This document shows, in pieces, positions 11,701 to 22,031 of a stretch of 64,000 bases of DNA (its first letter is position 1; every line of letters begins with the position of its first letter). The notes under the pieces were generated by a model, which did no database searches, was not told the DNA's origin, and saw only the letters and a program-made list of their open reading frames with translations. The DNA is from Hyposmocoma kahamanoa (taxonomy: Eukaryota; Arthropoda; Insecta; Lepidoptera; Cosmopterigidae). The DNA lies in the NCBI RefSeq assembly GCF_003589595.1, contig NW_020654422.1, positions 6,816,338 to 6,880,337 on the forward strand, written 5' to 3'. A program made the translations under genes and the position numbers.

Positions 11701-13149
11701 AATTATTATTACTAATTACTACTTTAATTATTATTACTTATTATAAGAAGCGTCTACATTGCCCCCTAAGCGAATTTGTGACTTTGTAAAGATTTGTCGT
11801 TGTTAAGGTTATTCATATCGATCCCAGTAATTTTTTTTTACTTGTGCTTAAGCAGATTCACTAATTAATAATTAAGCAGATTTAATATTATATTATTTGA
11901 TTCACACGCTTACCTTCGTCAGTGTCAAAATAATTAATAGAAGTAAACTCGCTTTGAGGTTAAGCGAATAAGATAACGACCATCACAAATTTAAGTCTTA
12001 AAGACTATAATTAAGTAAATTAATTAATTATAGTCCTTCTTTAATTACGTACTTTGAATACAAAATGGAAATTGTCCTAATTGTAAAAATAGGATTAAAA
12101 AATTACATTGAATTTGACGATTTCTTTAATAAAATAGATTCTTGCGAATTAGATGTAAGGATAAACGAAAAGACGAAATACGTCATTCGCGTAAACTAGT
12201 AATACTTACGTATCCTACTAATATGTAAAAAGGAAATGAATTGGTTGGTTATAACTTTCAATGTGTTTTTATACCTAATAAGTACACGGGAAGAGAATAT
12301 AACTTTTCAATTTATTTTTATTAATAAAACCGTTATCATGTCTTAAATATAAAAGATAGGTACATCACGTCTTTGGCTCTTTTGCAGATCTACTGATAAC
12401 TAATATTTTAGTAACATTCTATTTCCACCTATATCCAATCGTTTCGTGAACGTACACACGTTGTTCTAACGTGTGCAAGAGTTAACTCGAGCACGCGCGA
12501 GACTCATTTTAATATTGATAAAACTTTTTGTTCATAAATGATTCAATTCAAATGACACATACATTAGCTCAACGAGCTATGGAGCGAGTAACACTCGACA
12601 TTTCTCTACTTGATAGAATCAGCAGAATGGTTGTCGAATTGAGACCACTGTGACGATGTGACCTCCTTACATCGTCATCCCACCTTTTTATCGCCTTTTC
12701 TCCGGTTCCTGGCCACATATTTTTAGATTTTTAATCGTTCTTTAATTCTTTTGCCTCGCCATTTTGATTTTGTTTCGTTCCATCGCCACTCCCTGCTCGA
12801 TCGCGGCAGCGGACAGTAACTTCTTTAATTTTTATTGCATCTAATTTTGATTCCTTTACAAGTTTTAGTATCAATCTGTAATAACTACTATTAATCATGT
12901 GTGAGTTTTAATACCAATCTGTAATACCGTGTAACTCGGCCCTTTCAGGGTAAGTCTGTCCCACGTTAGTATTTAATTAGGGAGTGTTTTGTAGCGATGT
13001 ACCTGTCTTTATATATACATTTTTTTTTGTTACAGCCACCCTTTAATTGTCTCCCCCTTTCGATTTAGTTACGAACAAATCTTTGCAGATCGAAATATCC
13101 TATTTTATTGCCTTGAACCTGGTCACGGCTTTTTAGGGTTTACAACGTT
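11701..13149. other. AT-rich stretch, no gene recognised
   Basis: It contains an AT-rich inverted repeat near 12000-12041 and a small hairpin at 12652-12676 (8-bp arms GACGATGT and ACATCGTC). Nothing else can be supported. Confidence 0.45.
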
Positions 13150-13325
13150 TTCACCACGAACCAGAAGGCATTTAGTGAGACGGCCCCCTACTAGATGGAC
13201 GGCTGACCTGGTAGGGCGGCGGTTAACCGATGGATGCACATGGCGTCCGCCCGGCTAGTCTGGAAATTTTTGGGGGAGGCCCATGTTCACCAGTGGACGT
13301 CTTCCGGCTGATATGATGATTACGA
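13150..13325 (+). pseudogene. C-terminal end of an RTE-type LINE
   Basis: The frame PPTRWTADLV (up to 13213) shifts and continues from 13216 as NRWMHMASARLVWKFLGE and then AHVHQWTSSG, stopping at 13309-13311. This is the recognisable end of lepidopteran RTE ORF2 proteins (family form ...GEAYVQQWTS). The following ATGATGAT-like bases are also typical of the tail. It is a severely 5'-truncated, frameshifted copy. Confidence 0.8.
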
Positions 13326-13671
13326 TAATGACACACTAATGTTAATCCAAGTTTATTTTAATACATTTCGTGAAGATATTGCAGACATTCGCGTGCAACT
13401 CACGAAAAAAATGCAATATCGTGTTTTTAGTAGATAGCGCTGGTTTTTACTTTGAAATATTAAATCAAATATACACTGGAAATAATTTGATCGTCCTATT
13501 CGTAGAAACAGTAATACGCCTTGTCTTTTGAGTTTAGAGGTAATAATTGATATTTAATATTTTAGTAGGTAATTCACCCACTCTGATCTGGACTAATGTA
13601 AAACAAATTTAAATAAAGAGAACGTATAAGAGTTGACGCAAAACATTACAAATGAGGTATTCAACATCATG

Positions 13672-14010
13672 AACCAATTTATACGTCCCACTGCGAGTCT
13701 TCTATCAGGCGAGGGTTCTTTTTTAAAATTAAATGGACTTGCTCTTGATCACTACCTAGCACTGGAGCAAAGATAGGATCTACAATGGAAAGAGTTCGCC
13801 CAGAAGATACCTATTCAGTCGCACCTTAAAGATACTAAGGTTGTATATTCTCGGAAACATAGTCGTAGGCAGCAAATTCCATTACTGGACTGTGTGCATA
13901 GTAAAGAGGATTTAGATCATAGTCCGCCATGCTAGCCCTTTCACACGACATCACACGTTTTCCGAGGACCTTCTTCAACGAGCCAGTGTCATCACGATGT
14001 TTTGCTTCAA
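13672..14010 (+). repeat. Split lepidopteran repeat (CCCACTGC type)
   Basis: The left part has TTATACGTCCCACTGC. The right part resumes near 13920 with AGTCCGCCATGCTAGCCC, then CACACGTTTTCCGAGG and ATCACGATGTTTTGCTTCA. A common lepidopteran repeat has the same order without the roughly 200 bp in between (13720-13915), which I cannot identify. A related piece is at 32255-32395. Confidence 0.55.
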
Positions 14011-14057
14011 TGGCGTATTTAAAGTGCTATAAACATAAAAACTTGTCAACAGAAAGC

Positions 14058-14135
14058 TCAGTTTAACTCAGTCACTCACTCAATCACTCAATCACTCAAT
14101 CAATCAATCAGTCAATCACTCAGCAGTCAATAATA
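14058..14135. repeat. TCAC/TCAA minisatellite
   Basis: The tract is built from repeated CAATCACT and CAATCAAT tetramers. Confidence 0.9.
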
Positions 14136-14507
14136 TACGCAAGACCTGAAAATAAGATAAAAAAAAAAGGATACCCAAATGCGGTCTCTAGCAATGTGTT
14201 CATAAAAAGTATAAACTATATATGTAATGTTGTACGTATATTGATTGTATTAAAGAAACTCCAGATAATAGTATTGAAGTCCGCTCTCAGAATTTTGAAC
14301 TGGTTGTAAACAAGCTTTATATCGCAATAGACTGTGCTATTACTCTTAAATGTTAAGGGGCTTTAAAAGAGCGTTAAAATGGTATTAAATTGGGACCAAC
14401 AAACTTTGGCAAAAGTGCGACGTTTGGAGGACGTTTGCTTTGTCATAAACGCTTTATTGATATTGTTAAATTAAAATTAAAAGTAATGATATATTACTGA
14501 AGGAGTA

Positions 14508-14741
14508 TAGTTTTTATTATGGGGGCGCACAAAACAATAATAAAAATAACAACGCACACACCCAACATAGCCCCCGCACCAGGGAAACCTTGCGTCGCGG
14601 GTGCCATGGACACACACATAGACAACCACAAATTGCACCCAAACTCACGAAAGCAATTATTTTTATCCCGGCCCGGGAATCGAACCTGGGACCTCTGCGT
14701 GGCAGTCCGGCATGGTAACCATTCCGCCACGGAGGCAGTTT
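14508..14741 (-). mobile_element. SINE-2, tRNA-derived, copy 1
   Basis: On the minus strand the head reads CCTCCGTGGCGGAATGGTTA (A-box region), then GGTCCCAGGTTCGATTCCCG (B box, complement of 14675-14690). A tRNA-unrelated body follows with GTGTCCATGGCACCCGC. The two internal promoter boxes spaced as in a tRNA, plus a second copy with the same body at 41765-42030, mark it as a SINE and not a tRNA gene. Frames through it are not genes. Confidence 0.85.
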
Positions 14742-14849
14742 AACGTAAGTACAAAAGGAGCCTCTATCCCCTTCTTGTACGTCTTGCGCACGCTGGGCAA
14801 CTATCGACAAGCACCTTACACCTTTCGGCAAATCGTTTCACCGCGATGT

Positions 14850-15261
14850 TAAATATTATAGTGTGTGCCATCGATACAATAACAAGCAGTTTTTACTGTA
14901 GTTAATTCCACAAAATCTCAATGAAGCGAATTTTTTATGTTGGATTTGTAGGAAAACGTCCACTAATTTCAAATTCTTAAGTGTGGTCAACTGAATTTAG
15001 ATAGATGTGTCGCGCTGACGTCATCGTATCACGAGACGTGAATTAATTATGTTTTCATTAAACGTTGAGTTGAGACGTCAAAGATGACTTTTCTAGTATC
15101 TTTAAAATATTAAAATGTTATGAGTCTAAAATCAAAACCGATTGCGTAATCAGAACGGTATATAAAATATGGGTATAGCGTCGTGCCTCATAGGAATCCC
15201 TCCATATTTCACAGTGGGGATTTGTGGGATAAAGTAAATAGAGGTTAAAGGAAATGTAATA
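14850..15261. other. AT-rich stretch, nothing recognised
   Basis: No supported feature was found. Confidence 0.5.
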
Positions 15262-15317
15262 CACAAACACGCACACGCACACACACACACACACATGCGC
15301 GCGCGCGCGCGCGCGTA
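15262..15317. repeat. AC/GC microsatellite
   Basis: A CA-type dinucleotide run passes into a GC run of about 18 bases and then TATATA. Alternating purine-pyrimidine DNA of this kind can adopt the Z form. Confidence 0.95.
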
Positions 15318-16344
15318 TATAATTATCACAACTAGGAACGCAGACCATCAGTCCATGACATAAAATACTCCTTATTATTGTATAAAATAAAATGTATTGT
15401 ATACATTGAGAGTCATGTAATCATTATGATGAGACAAAAGTTTAACATTATTAAACAGTATATTACTTCTACCTAGTAGGTACTGTACTATTGAGATGTA
15501 TTCACAGGACCAGTCGTCCAGACCCCGAACTGAATCAGACGTAAGGGTATGCTGAGACACCCCATAAATCTGTCAAAAGAGCAATTCATCGTTCGTGGTG
15601 GAAAATCCTACTTTACACAAGTTGATTCACTGCGCTTTCCAACGCTAGGTGTGCTTCGATTTCAGGATATACGTTAGGTCCAATGTAAACTTTATACCAT
15701 TTGAGTAACAAAATATTTGGTAGCGTCTCTTCCTTACAACGAGATTTTTCTTATAATGCTAGCGACTGTTTTGATTTTGGAACCTTGAAGAAGACAATGT
15801 CTGGTCACAGTTACTGAGCATCCTAATTCGAAACTTCAGTTGTATTCGAACATTTGTATGTAAACATTTTCCGCAATACTCTATAGCGCTATCAATGTTT
15901 CCTTTAACAAAGTTTATTTAGTTTTAGCCCTCTAGACAAAAAGGTTCTTGACTTCTGTCACTAAAAAAGCCACGTGGCTCTTTCCTACGCCACTACGCGA
16001 CGTTCGTTTAAAAGTATTCAGATATTTGCGACTTTGTCGCTCGAATGGTGTCAGCGACATCGCACCGGGCTTACATAGCAGTTGAATGATACGAATGGAA
16101 AGTTTAATTGTTGAAGTTAACACCCGCGAAAATAAAGTCACAACACTCAGTCGGCTCGGTCTGTAGTGTACACGAATAGGAATAGAAAAAATACGCACAT
16201 AAGCACGTGATACGAAATCAAACGAAGTTGTGGGGTATAGGAAACTGTACTCGGTTTTTATATCGGACGTGTTTGTACACTAATAGGTTTGAACATACAC
16301 AGACTGTACGTACCTAGCTGAGTAAAGAAAAACTTTCACAGATT
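15318..16344. other. Unassigned stretch
   Basis: An 88-codon minus-strand frame at 16198-15932 has no recognisable domain. No repeat match within the window was found. Confidence 0.4.
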
Positions 16345-16910
16345 TCTCACAGATGGCGCTACGGCAAAATCCATTAAAAACCAAAAACAAAGATCTACAA
16401 TAAGCACGTAGAAAAAATATTTGTAGGGTATGCTGGTTCGTTCCGTAGCTCAGTTGGGAGGGCGTCAGTCACGGTATGCCGAATGTGTTTATTGGAATCC
16501 AACGGAAAGAATTTTTCTTAGTGTTCGATTCTCTTTTATATTATCCAGGGACGGGACGAACAAGTCGTGCGCCTAACGGTAAGTTACACGCCCGTCCGTA
16601 ACAGTTGCAATGTCGCTCAGAGCTTTAAATCGCGAAGATCTGAGGGGCACTGCCACTGCGCCCGTCACCCTGAGACATAACTTAACAAGTCTCAGTCTCC
16701 TGTACCTGTAATTTCACCAGCACCTAACCCTTCAAAACCGCAACGCAATAATGCGCACATTAGTTCTTAGGGGCAGAAATAGATATATTTTCATGGTCAA
16801 ATTCTTTCACAAGAAGCTCTACTGCTACTAAATTTATCGATCTCGATCTTTGTATTAATTGTAACAAACAAGTGGATTCGTTTCACAAAAAAATATTTGA
16901 ATATCATGGT
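16345..16910 (+). mobile_element. SINE-1, tRNA-derived, split by family A
   Basis: The body begins CTCACAGATGGCGCTACGGC and the tRNA-like head follows at 16441 (TTCCGTAGCTCAGTTGGGAG, A box). The B box is degenerate (ATTGGAATCC). The copy breaks at about 16532, within GTGTTCGAT, and resumes at 16844 with CGATCTTTGTATTAATTG, ending TGGATTCGTTTCAC. TCGATTCTC on the left and TCGATCTC on the right of the insert may be a decayed target duplication. Confidence 0.8.
16533..16838 (-). repeat. Family A repeat copy, near full length, nested in SINE-1
   Basis: The minus strand begins TTTAGTAGCAGTAGAGCTTC and ends CCGTCCCTGGATAATATAAAA. Its position inside SINE-1 shows that family A moved after this SINE-1 copy was in place. 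Confidence 0.85.
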
Positions 16911-17091
16911 ATTAAAACATCATTTAAACAAAATTAAATGTTACAATCACATAATGAAGCTATAACTTTTAAACGAGAGCAATGTGTTAGATCTGTATAA
17001 ATCCCGTAGTATACATACCCTAATACGTGAGGCACACTATAAGTTTCCGGAATGAATAAGAAAAAAATACTATAAATGATTAAACATGAAT

Positions 17092-17823
17092 TTATTGTTT
17101 CTCAAAATATAATCCGTTAGCGTTAATGTACTTTATCATACGAAAGAACCAATTTTGAAAACATTTATGCCACTCTTCCGTGACAATGTCTGAAATATAT
17201 TTTTCATACTTTTCGACAGCCTTTTCAGGTAATGAAAATCGTAGACCGCGTAACTGGTTCTTAATTTTTGGAACTAAATACAAGTCACAAGGTGCCAGAT
17301 CGGGACAGTACGCGGGATGGCTCATAAAGTCAACGTTGTTCACCTTCAAAAATTCATTTGTCTGTCTGGTCTTGTGAGAACTGGCATTATCGTGGTGCAA
17401 GATGATACGGTGTTTACGGTTTTTTTCACGGCGTTTGTCAATAACTTCCTGCAAACAAATGATCGTGTACCAATCACTATTCACGGTACAACAATTCTCC
17501 AAAGCAAAGGTAGCCATTTGTCCAGTTTTATTAAAAAAAAGAAGCAGTACGCGCGTCATATGGATTGGTTTCGGCTCATCTCGAAAGACCCATACGCTCG
17601 ATTGCTGCTTTGTTTTGGGATCGTAACTATAAACTGATGTTTCGTCACCTGTTACTACGTCCCACACCAAATTTGACGCTCCTTCGTTGAATCTGGTAAG
17701 CATGGCATTGCACCAAGTGACGCGATCCGTTTTTTGAGCCTCAGTCAAATTTTGTGGGATCCACCGAGAGCACAGCTTTTTCACACCCAAATGTTTGGGT
17801 AGTATTGATTGTATTTGACTCAT
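17092..17823 (-). pseudogene. Mariner transposase, C-terminal two thirds
   Basis: The 243-residue frame covers part of the linker and the catalytic domain. The catalytic aspartates are in TGDETSVYSYD (D60), ILHHDNASSH (D145) and LAPCDLYL (D180). The D145-D180 spacing leaves 34 residues between, the DD34D signature of mariner. The usual protein is about 345 residues; here the DNA-binding N-terminus is cut off by the upstream insertion and stops, and about ten residues seem lost between DEPKP and FFNKTG. It would cut and paste DNA at TA sites if intact, but is almost certainly inactive. Plus-strand frames over it are shadows. Confidence 0.9.
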
Positions 17824-17979
17824 GCCTATGCCTAAAGATTCTCATTCTCATTCATTCTCATGGTATGTCACATGCCTGTCTGTTTTTATCACACGGAGCA
17901 CAGCATCGATGTTTTTGTGTTCACAGCAGTGGACGTGCGACAATCACGAAATTCGTCACTGAGATTCACAATTCTGCAA

Positions 17980-18152
17980 ACCAGCTATAAATAGGAAATG
18001 AAATTATTTTTCTATTTTTTTTTTATGTACATGTAAATGGCCCGAAACGTCGGTTTGTTTGAAAAAACAAATAAACGCGATTTAAATCCGGAAAAATGGT
18101 TTCATTTCCTAAGTGTAACAATCACGAAAACCTAAGAACCAGCTATAAATAG
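17980..18152. mobile_element. 158-bp retroposon insertion in mariner 1
   Basis: ACCAGCTATAAATAG occurs at 17980-17994 and again at 18138-18152, a 15-bp direct repeat flanking DNA that is absent from mariner 2. Such a long target duplication is typical of LINE-mediated insertion. The insert carries a T10 tract, the CCCGAAACGTCGG core and the ATCACGAAAACCTAAG module also found next to family A at 21488 and 36214. It is too short to code. Confidence 0.8.
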
Positions 18153-18420
18153 TCATTTTGCATGGTGCTTCATCGCCAAAATCAGTTTGAAGCCGAGCGA
18201 AGCTCCGCTGAGCTTTAAATTACACTTAAATTTTTCACGAGTTAAATCCATGGTGTACATCACCACAACCAATTTCTAAAATGACGTCACAATGTAAAAA
18301 CAAGTGACAGTCAGATGAAACAAACTGTATTCTACAGCCAAAGAGTTCCATTTTCAAATGTTCTAATTACTTTTTAAATATTGTTTACGTATGTGGCCAG
18401 TTCTGGAAACTTATGTAGTA

Positions 18421-18654
18421 TCTTGGACAGTGAAGTGTAAAGAAATTAACTAACTCACTGTGCATTTATGAAAATTTACGTTAAGAAGAACAGCAATTTT
18501 TTAATAATGAGTAGTGATAAACATAACATTATTACGGGAAATAAAAATGGACCTGGCTGTTCTTAACAGTCATCTTCACAAAGTCAAAATATCAATTAAG
18601 GGGAACGTATACGTTTCTATAATAAGATATCACTTGATATCCATAATTCGCCTT
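18421..18654. other. AT-rich spacer
   Basis: Nothing recognised. Confidence 0.5.
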
Positions 18655-18937
18655 TTCAGGGGTTTAAAACTTTAGAGAAACAAAAACTTAACACTAAAAG
18701 TTTATTATACTGGTTCTTCGTACGTGGATGACAAAAATGTATGGTAGTGATCCATTTAGCTCTTGCAGGTTGTCTTGATCTATGATATTTGAAACAAATA
18801 TTGTAAATGATAAATGTATGCAAATGTTTATTTGCAAAGAGCAACTCCTACACTTCATTATTCATTATTCTCAATCAATGTGTCACTTTCAAATGTAATT
18901 TGCTTACCTATGAAATAAAAATTGTTTGAGTTTGAGT
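18655..18937 (+). repeat. LINE 3'-UTR family copy
   Basis: It has the same order as 11340-11700: a GGTTTAAAACT start, GGATGACAAAAATG, GTTTATTTGCAAAGAGCAAC and the end GCTTACCTATGAAATAAAAA with TTTGAG repeats. A hAT-like element begins eight bases after the end of this copy. Confidence 0.7.
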
Positions 18938-19473
18938 AAGGAGAACATCGAGTATATAACCAGAAATAGAGACGAAGTAAGGGCCATCCATCCCTGGCAA
19001 CTCTTCAGGCAAATGGGCCTTACATCACTTTTAAATATCAACTCTCGTTTGCGCTGAAATCACCAATTAGAAAGCTGAAATAGTATAACGTTAACAACTG
19101 ACCTGTGTAGGTCTCCGTATATTCCAAAAATATTCTGTATTTATTCTAATAAAGATAATATCTCCAACAATGGGAGGCTGTTCCATTCGGTGGTATGGGA
19201 AAAACGGCAAAACATCTAATTACAAAACAAACGGAATCATATTTCATCGGCAATTAAGTATTAAATATGTAATTTTAAAATTTTTGTCCATTATAGCAAA
19301 GCTCAAGTTAAACTGATCGATTTGAATGGAAACAATTGACGACACCCGTCAATTGTTACGGATTCAGGCTGACCAATCGGAGCGCAGTTGTCACCGTAAT
19401 GATTTGGCAGAATAGTTTTCAAACTTCTCTGTTTTCTGTCTCTTTTTCTGGTTATATACTCGATGAAGGAGAG
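18938..19473. mobile_element. hAT-like non-autonomous element, 520 bp
   Basis: The element (18946-19465) begins CATCGAGTATATAACCAGAA and ends with the inverted copy (complement of 19441-19465). The inverted ends match for about 30 bp with few mismatches. AAGGAGAA (18938-18945) and AAGGAGAG (19466-19473) flank it, an 8-bp target duplication with one change. CA...TG ends plus an 8-bp duplication fit hAT. There is no transposase frame. Confidence 0.8.
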
Positions 19474-19867
19474 CTAAATGACAAATTCCTTTAGTTTAAA
19501 CAGAAAAGGTCAGCCTTAATGACCTGTTGTCTCTATTTACCTGGCCGAAAATTAATGGTCCCAAATGGGAAATCACACCCGCCGGAGGGAGATTCGAACC
19601 GTGTCGGCCTTCGATGCGCATTTAGATACCGATAGGCAAATCTCGGTATGTATAGGTATTATATGAAACTCTTGTGGGGTTTTGAATATTTCAACTATTT
19701 CTAGCTATACATATACCTACTCTTGAAGTTTTAATATTATGACGGGAAATTAATGAAATAATTTATATTTCTGTTTTTGCAGAAAACCGCGCAAGACACA
19801 GTTATGTGTAAAGTTTAATAATGAATCGTAATATTGGTTTTAATAAATATTATGATGTTTTGATGAT
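19474..19867. other. Unassigned stretch
   Basis: A GGGAGATTCGAACCG sequence near 19585-19600 resembles a B box on the complementary strand, but no matching A box was seen, so no tRNA or SINE is called. Confidence 0.35.
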
Positions 19868-20171
19868 TAGTTGCAGCAGAGCTCCTTGTGAAACAGCTCG
19901 TCCAGAATAGTACTGCCACTTTACCTATTTCTGCCGCCAAGCAGTAATATCAGCATTAATGTGTTTCGGTTTTGAAGGGTAAGGGTGCTGGTGAAATCAC
20001 AGGCATATGGGACTTGTCATCTTATGTCATGGTGACGGGCGCAGTGGCACTGGTCCTCAGATCTTTGCGATTTCAAGGTCTGAGTGGCACTGCAACTGTT
20101 ATGGACAGGCGTGTAGCTTACCACCAAGAGCACGACTTGTTCGTCCCGTCACTTGATATTATAAAAAAAAA
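19868..20171 (+). repeat. Family A repeat copy, near full length
   Basis: It begins TAGTTGCAGCAGAGCTCC and ends CACTTGATATTATA followed by nine A residues. The 69-codon frame at 19972-20181 is part of the repeat. Confidence 0.9.
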
Positions 20172-20208
20172 GTTTTACTAGAATGATATTCATTTATTTT
20201 TCTAAAAT

Positions 20209-20480
20209 TACGCCACTAGTTTGTTTTATCTATTAATACAAAGATCAAATACAAAAAAAAATTGCTTCTGTCTGATAGGACTCGAACCAGGGTCTGTTTT
20301 CGCCAATCTAGGATAACCGCACTACCAACTGAGCTATATATTATTATATACCTAGTCAGCATACCATAGGAATTTTTCTGTACGTTGTTACAGGTCTTCG
20401 TTTTGTTTTTTTTTGTTTTAAGGATCCGTGTTTTGATTTATAACAAAAAAGACAAAGATCTGTGATAAACGCATAGAAAA
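20209..20480 (-). mobile_element. SINE-1 copy
   Basis: On the minus strand the tRNA-like region has A-box ATAGCTCAGTTGGTAGTG and B-box GGTTCGAGTCC. It is followed by GATCTTTGTATTAATAG and ends at ACAAACTAGTGGCG. It lies 38 bp beyond the A-tail of the preceding family A copy. Confidence 0.82.
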
Positions 20481-20579
20481 AATGGTAAGTTCCGCTGACT
20501 CTATCTAATAATGAATTATTTACATACACGATAAATACATGGAAAATTAAATTGATTCTAGAATAAATAATTAAAAAGT

Positions 20580-20615
20580 ATATTACTTTTATCATCTAGA
20601 CGATAAAAGTAATAT
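20580..20615. repeat. Perfect hairpin, 14-bp arms
   Basis: Arms 20580-20593 and 20602-20615 are exact inverted copies around an 8-bp loop. Confidence 0.8.
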
Positions 20616-20910
20616 GTTTTACGATGTCATGAAGAAGGCTAAATTTACTTACCGACTAAACTTATTACTTTACAATCGAATGGAGAGGTCCAACTTCCGC
20701 TGTAAACTTGAAAGCTTTCTTGCTATACGAACAATAGCATATTTTATTAAAGACAAACCATTTGTCTCTTCCATTTACTTTTCTAGATATCTAATAATAC
20801 AGGAGATCCTGCGAATCGCTCGAATAAAGACAAGTCAAGGAGTCAACTTCCAGCTTAGAAACTTCAACCTGTTGCCCAAGTTGCGATCCTTTGTAACATC
20901 GTATATGTGA
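20614..20910 (+). CDS. Unrecognised 98-codon open frame
   Basis: The frame encodes a basic, Leu/Arg/Phe-rich sequence with no domain I recognise. It starts next to the hairpin at 20580-20615 and ends before a tandem duplication at 21035. Composition and the absence of a homologue elsewhere in the window leave open a degenerate transposon fragment or chance. I do not assert a gene. Confidence 0.12.
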   Translation: MFYDVMKKAKFTYRLNLLLYNRMERSNFRCKLESFLAIRTIAYFIKDKPFVSSIYFSRYLIIQEILRIARIKTSQGVNFQLRNFNLLPKLRSFVTSYM

Positions 20911-21034
20911 TAATAATACACTTCTCCTTGTTCTACTCATTCATAAATCAATTCCCAGTTAAGGTAAAGTATACATATAATATATATAGTTGTCTCCACT
21001 GAAATATGATTGTTAATCGTTAAGGCTTCTTTTT

Positions 21035-21088
21035 AGAATGAGTAGATATGATTCAGTTAGCACAGAATGAGTAGATATGATTCAGTTA
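21035..21088. repeat. Tandem duplication, 29-bp unit
   Basis: AGAATGAGTAGATATGATTC starts at 21035 and again at 21064, with identity extending over at least 25 bp. Confidence 0.95.
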
Positions 21089-21136
21089 AGATGTTATTTC
21101 AGTTTTAAAGTACTTAATTTAAAAGTTTTTAATATT

Positions 21137-21215
21137 TTAGTAGCCTATCCACTTCTAATGTCAAGCAGAAATGTGAACGTTACTGCGTTCCGGTTTTGAA
21201 AGGTCCTGGTGAAGT
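21137..21215 (+). repeat. Family A fragment
   Basis: It matches the family segment GTTACTGCGTTCCGGTTTTG with flanks, then passes directly into SINE-1-like sequence at 21216. Confidence 0.65.
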
Positions 21216-21842
21216 TGTTATTAAGACGTTGGGTGAATCCAACCAGTTCGAAAGAATTTTTTCTTGGTGTTCGACCTTAGTATTAATAATTAATATGTAC
21301 AAACGTCTATTTACAAAGAGTAAACCCTAGAGCTCCATGCTCATTCTTGTCAGAAGAATCTGCCTTGCGAATGGCAGTACAGTTTAATCAAAGTGACGAT
21401 TTCAAGTGTAAATTTGCTTACCTATGAAATAAAGATTATTTGACTTGATTTGATATCAAACTAAATAAACAGAAAAAATAACAGAAATATCGAGTACTTA
21501 GGTTTTCGTGATAGTTTCACTTATTTTTAGCAGTAGAGCTCTTTGTGAAAAAAGCTGTCCAGGGAAGTATTGCCACCTCATTTGTTTCTGTAATAAGCTG
21601 TGTAATTCTAAGAAGTAAGTAATATGAGCATTGCTGCGTTCCGGTTTTGAAGAGTAAGGGTGCTGGTGAAGTTGCAGGCACATGGGACTTGTCAACTTAC
21701 GTTTCAGGGTGATGGGCGCAGTGGCAGCGCCCCTCGAGACCTTTGCGAATTAAAGTTCTGAACGACACTGTGACTGTGATGAGTAGACGTGTTGCTTTCT
21801 ACCAGGCGCTCGACTTATCTCTTCCGTCGCCTGAAGTTATGG
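21206..21842 (+). repeat. Composite repeat: SINE-1 end + LINE 3' UTR + family A
   Basis: In order: SINE-1 3' part (TTCTTGGTGTTCGACC, TATTAATAATTAA), LINE 3'-UTR segment (GCTCATTCTTGTCAG ... CTTACCTATGAAATAAAG, 21300-21465), a linker with ACAGAAATATCG and TTAGGTTTTCGTGATAG (about 21470-21520), then a near full-length family A copy from 21526. The same order with the same junctions is found in reverse at 35927-36530. Confidence 0.8.
21526..21842 (+). repeat. Family A repeat copy, near full length
   Basis: It begins TTAGCAGTAGAGCTCTTTG and ends GCCTGAAGTTATGGTAAA. Its 5' side carries the TTTTCGTGATAGTTTCAC linker, suggesting that longer family A copies include this sequence. Confidence 0.85.
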
Positions 21843-21849
21843 TAAAACC

Positions 21850-22031
21850 ACTATGTGGTCTGTGGGTAGAACACACAAAATATACTTAGATGATATTTAT
21901 AAACTACAAGTAAGACTACTAAAATCTTTCGTGCCAACATCAGTTAAAAATAAATATAAAAACTATCGGAACCACTTGTTTAAGTACTGTGGAATCGTAG
22001 ATATACATAGTACAATAAATATAATTCGTCG
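21850..22031 (+). pseudogene. C-terminal fragment of a LINE reverse transcriptase
   Basis: The 61-codon frame includes KLQVRLLKSFVPTSVKNKYK, then LFKYCGIVDI, a pattern I associate with the thumb/C-terminal part of insect LINE reverse transcriptases (L..LF.YC..L.I). It is short, lacks catalytic motifs and is cut on the right by the inverted-repeat element starting at 22032. Confidence 0.45.

Larger units (their letters stand above)
17026..18420 (-). mobile_element. Mariner transposon 1 (cecropia-like), broken
   Basis: Inverted ends share the core TAAGTTTCCGGAA (left near 17040) and its complement near 18401-18413. The element carries a minus-strand transposase at 17092-17823, upstream coding remains at 17824-17994 and 18153-18260, and a 158-bp insertion between them. 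TA dinucleotides sit near both ends; the exact outer boundaries are approximate. Mariner 2 at 59060-60351 belongs to the same family. Confidence 0.85.

Noticed and set aside
14058..14135. CRISPR-like array
   Set aside because: Short tetramer-based units without spacers; a simple minisatellite in a eukaryotic genome.
14508..14741. tRNA gene on the minus strand
   Set aside because: Good A and B boxes, but no acceptor-stem pairing, and the same head plus body recurs at 41765-42030, so it is a SINE.
15932..16198. 88-codon minus-strand frame as a gene
   Set aside because: No domain or conserved motif; composition is like random sequence.
16441..16505. tRNA gene on the plus strand
   Set aside because: Degenerate B box and SINE-1 body on both sides; same family as the SINE-1 copies at 36743 and 56038.
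17180..17637. Plus-strand frames in mariner 1
   Set aside because: They are shadows opposite the minus-strand transposase, which has the DD34D motifs.
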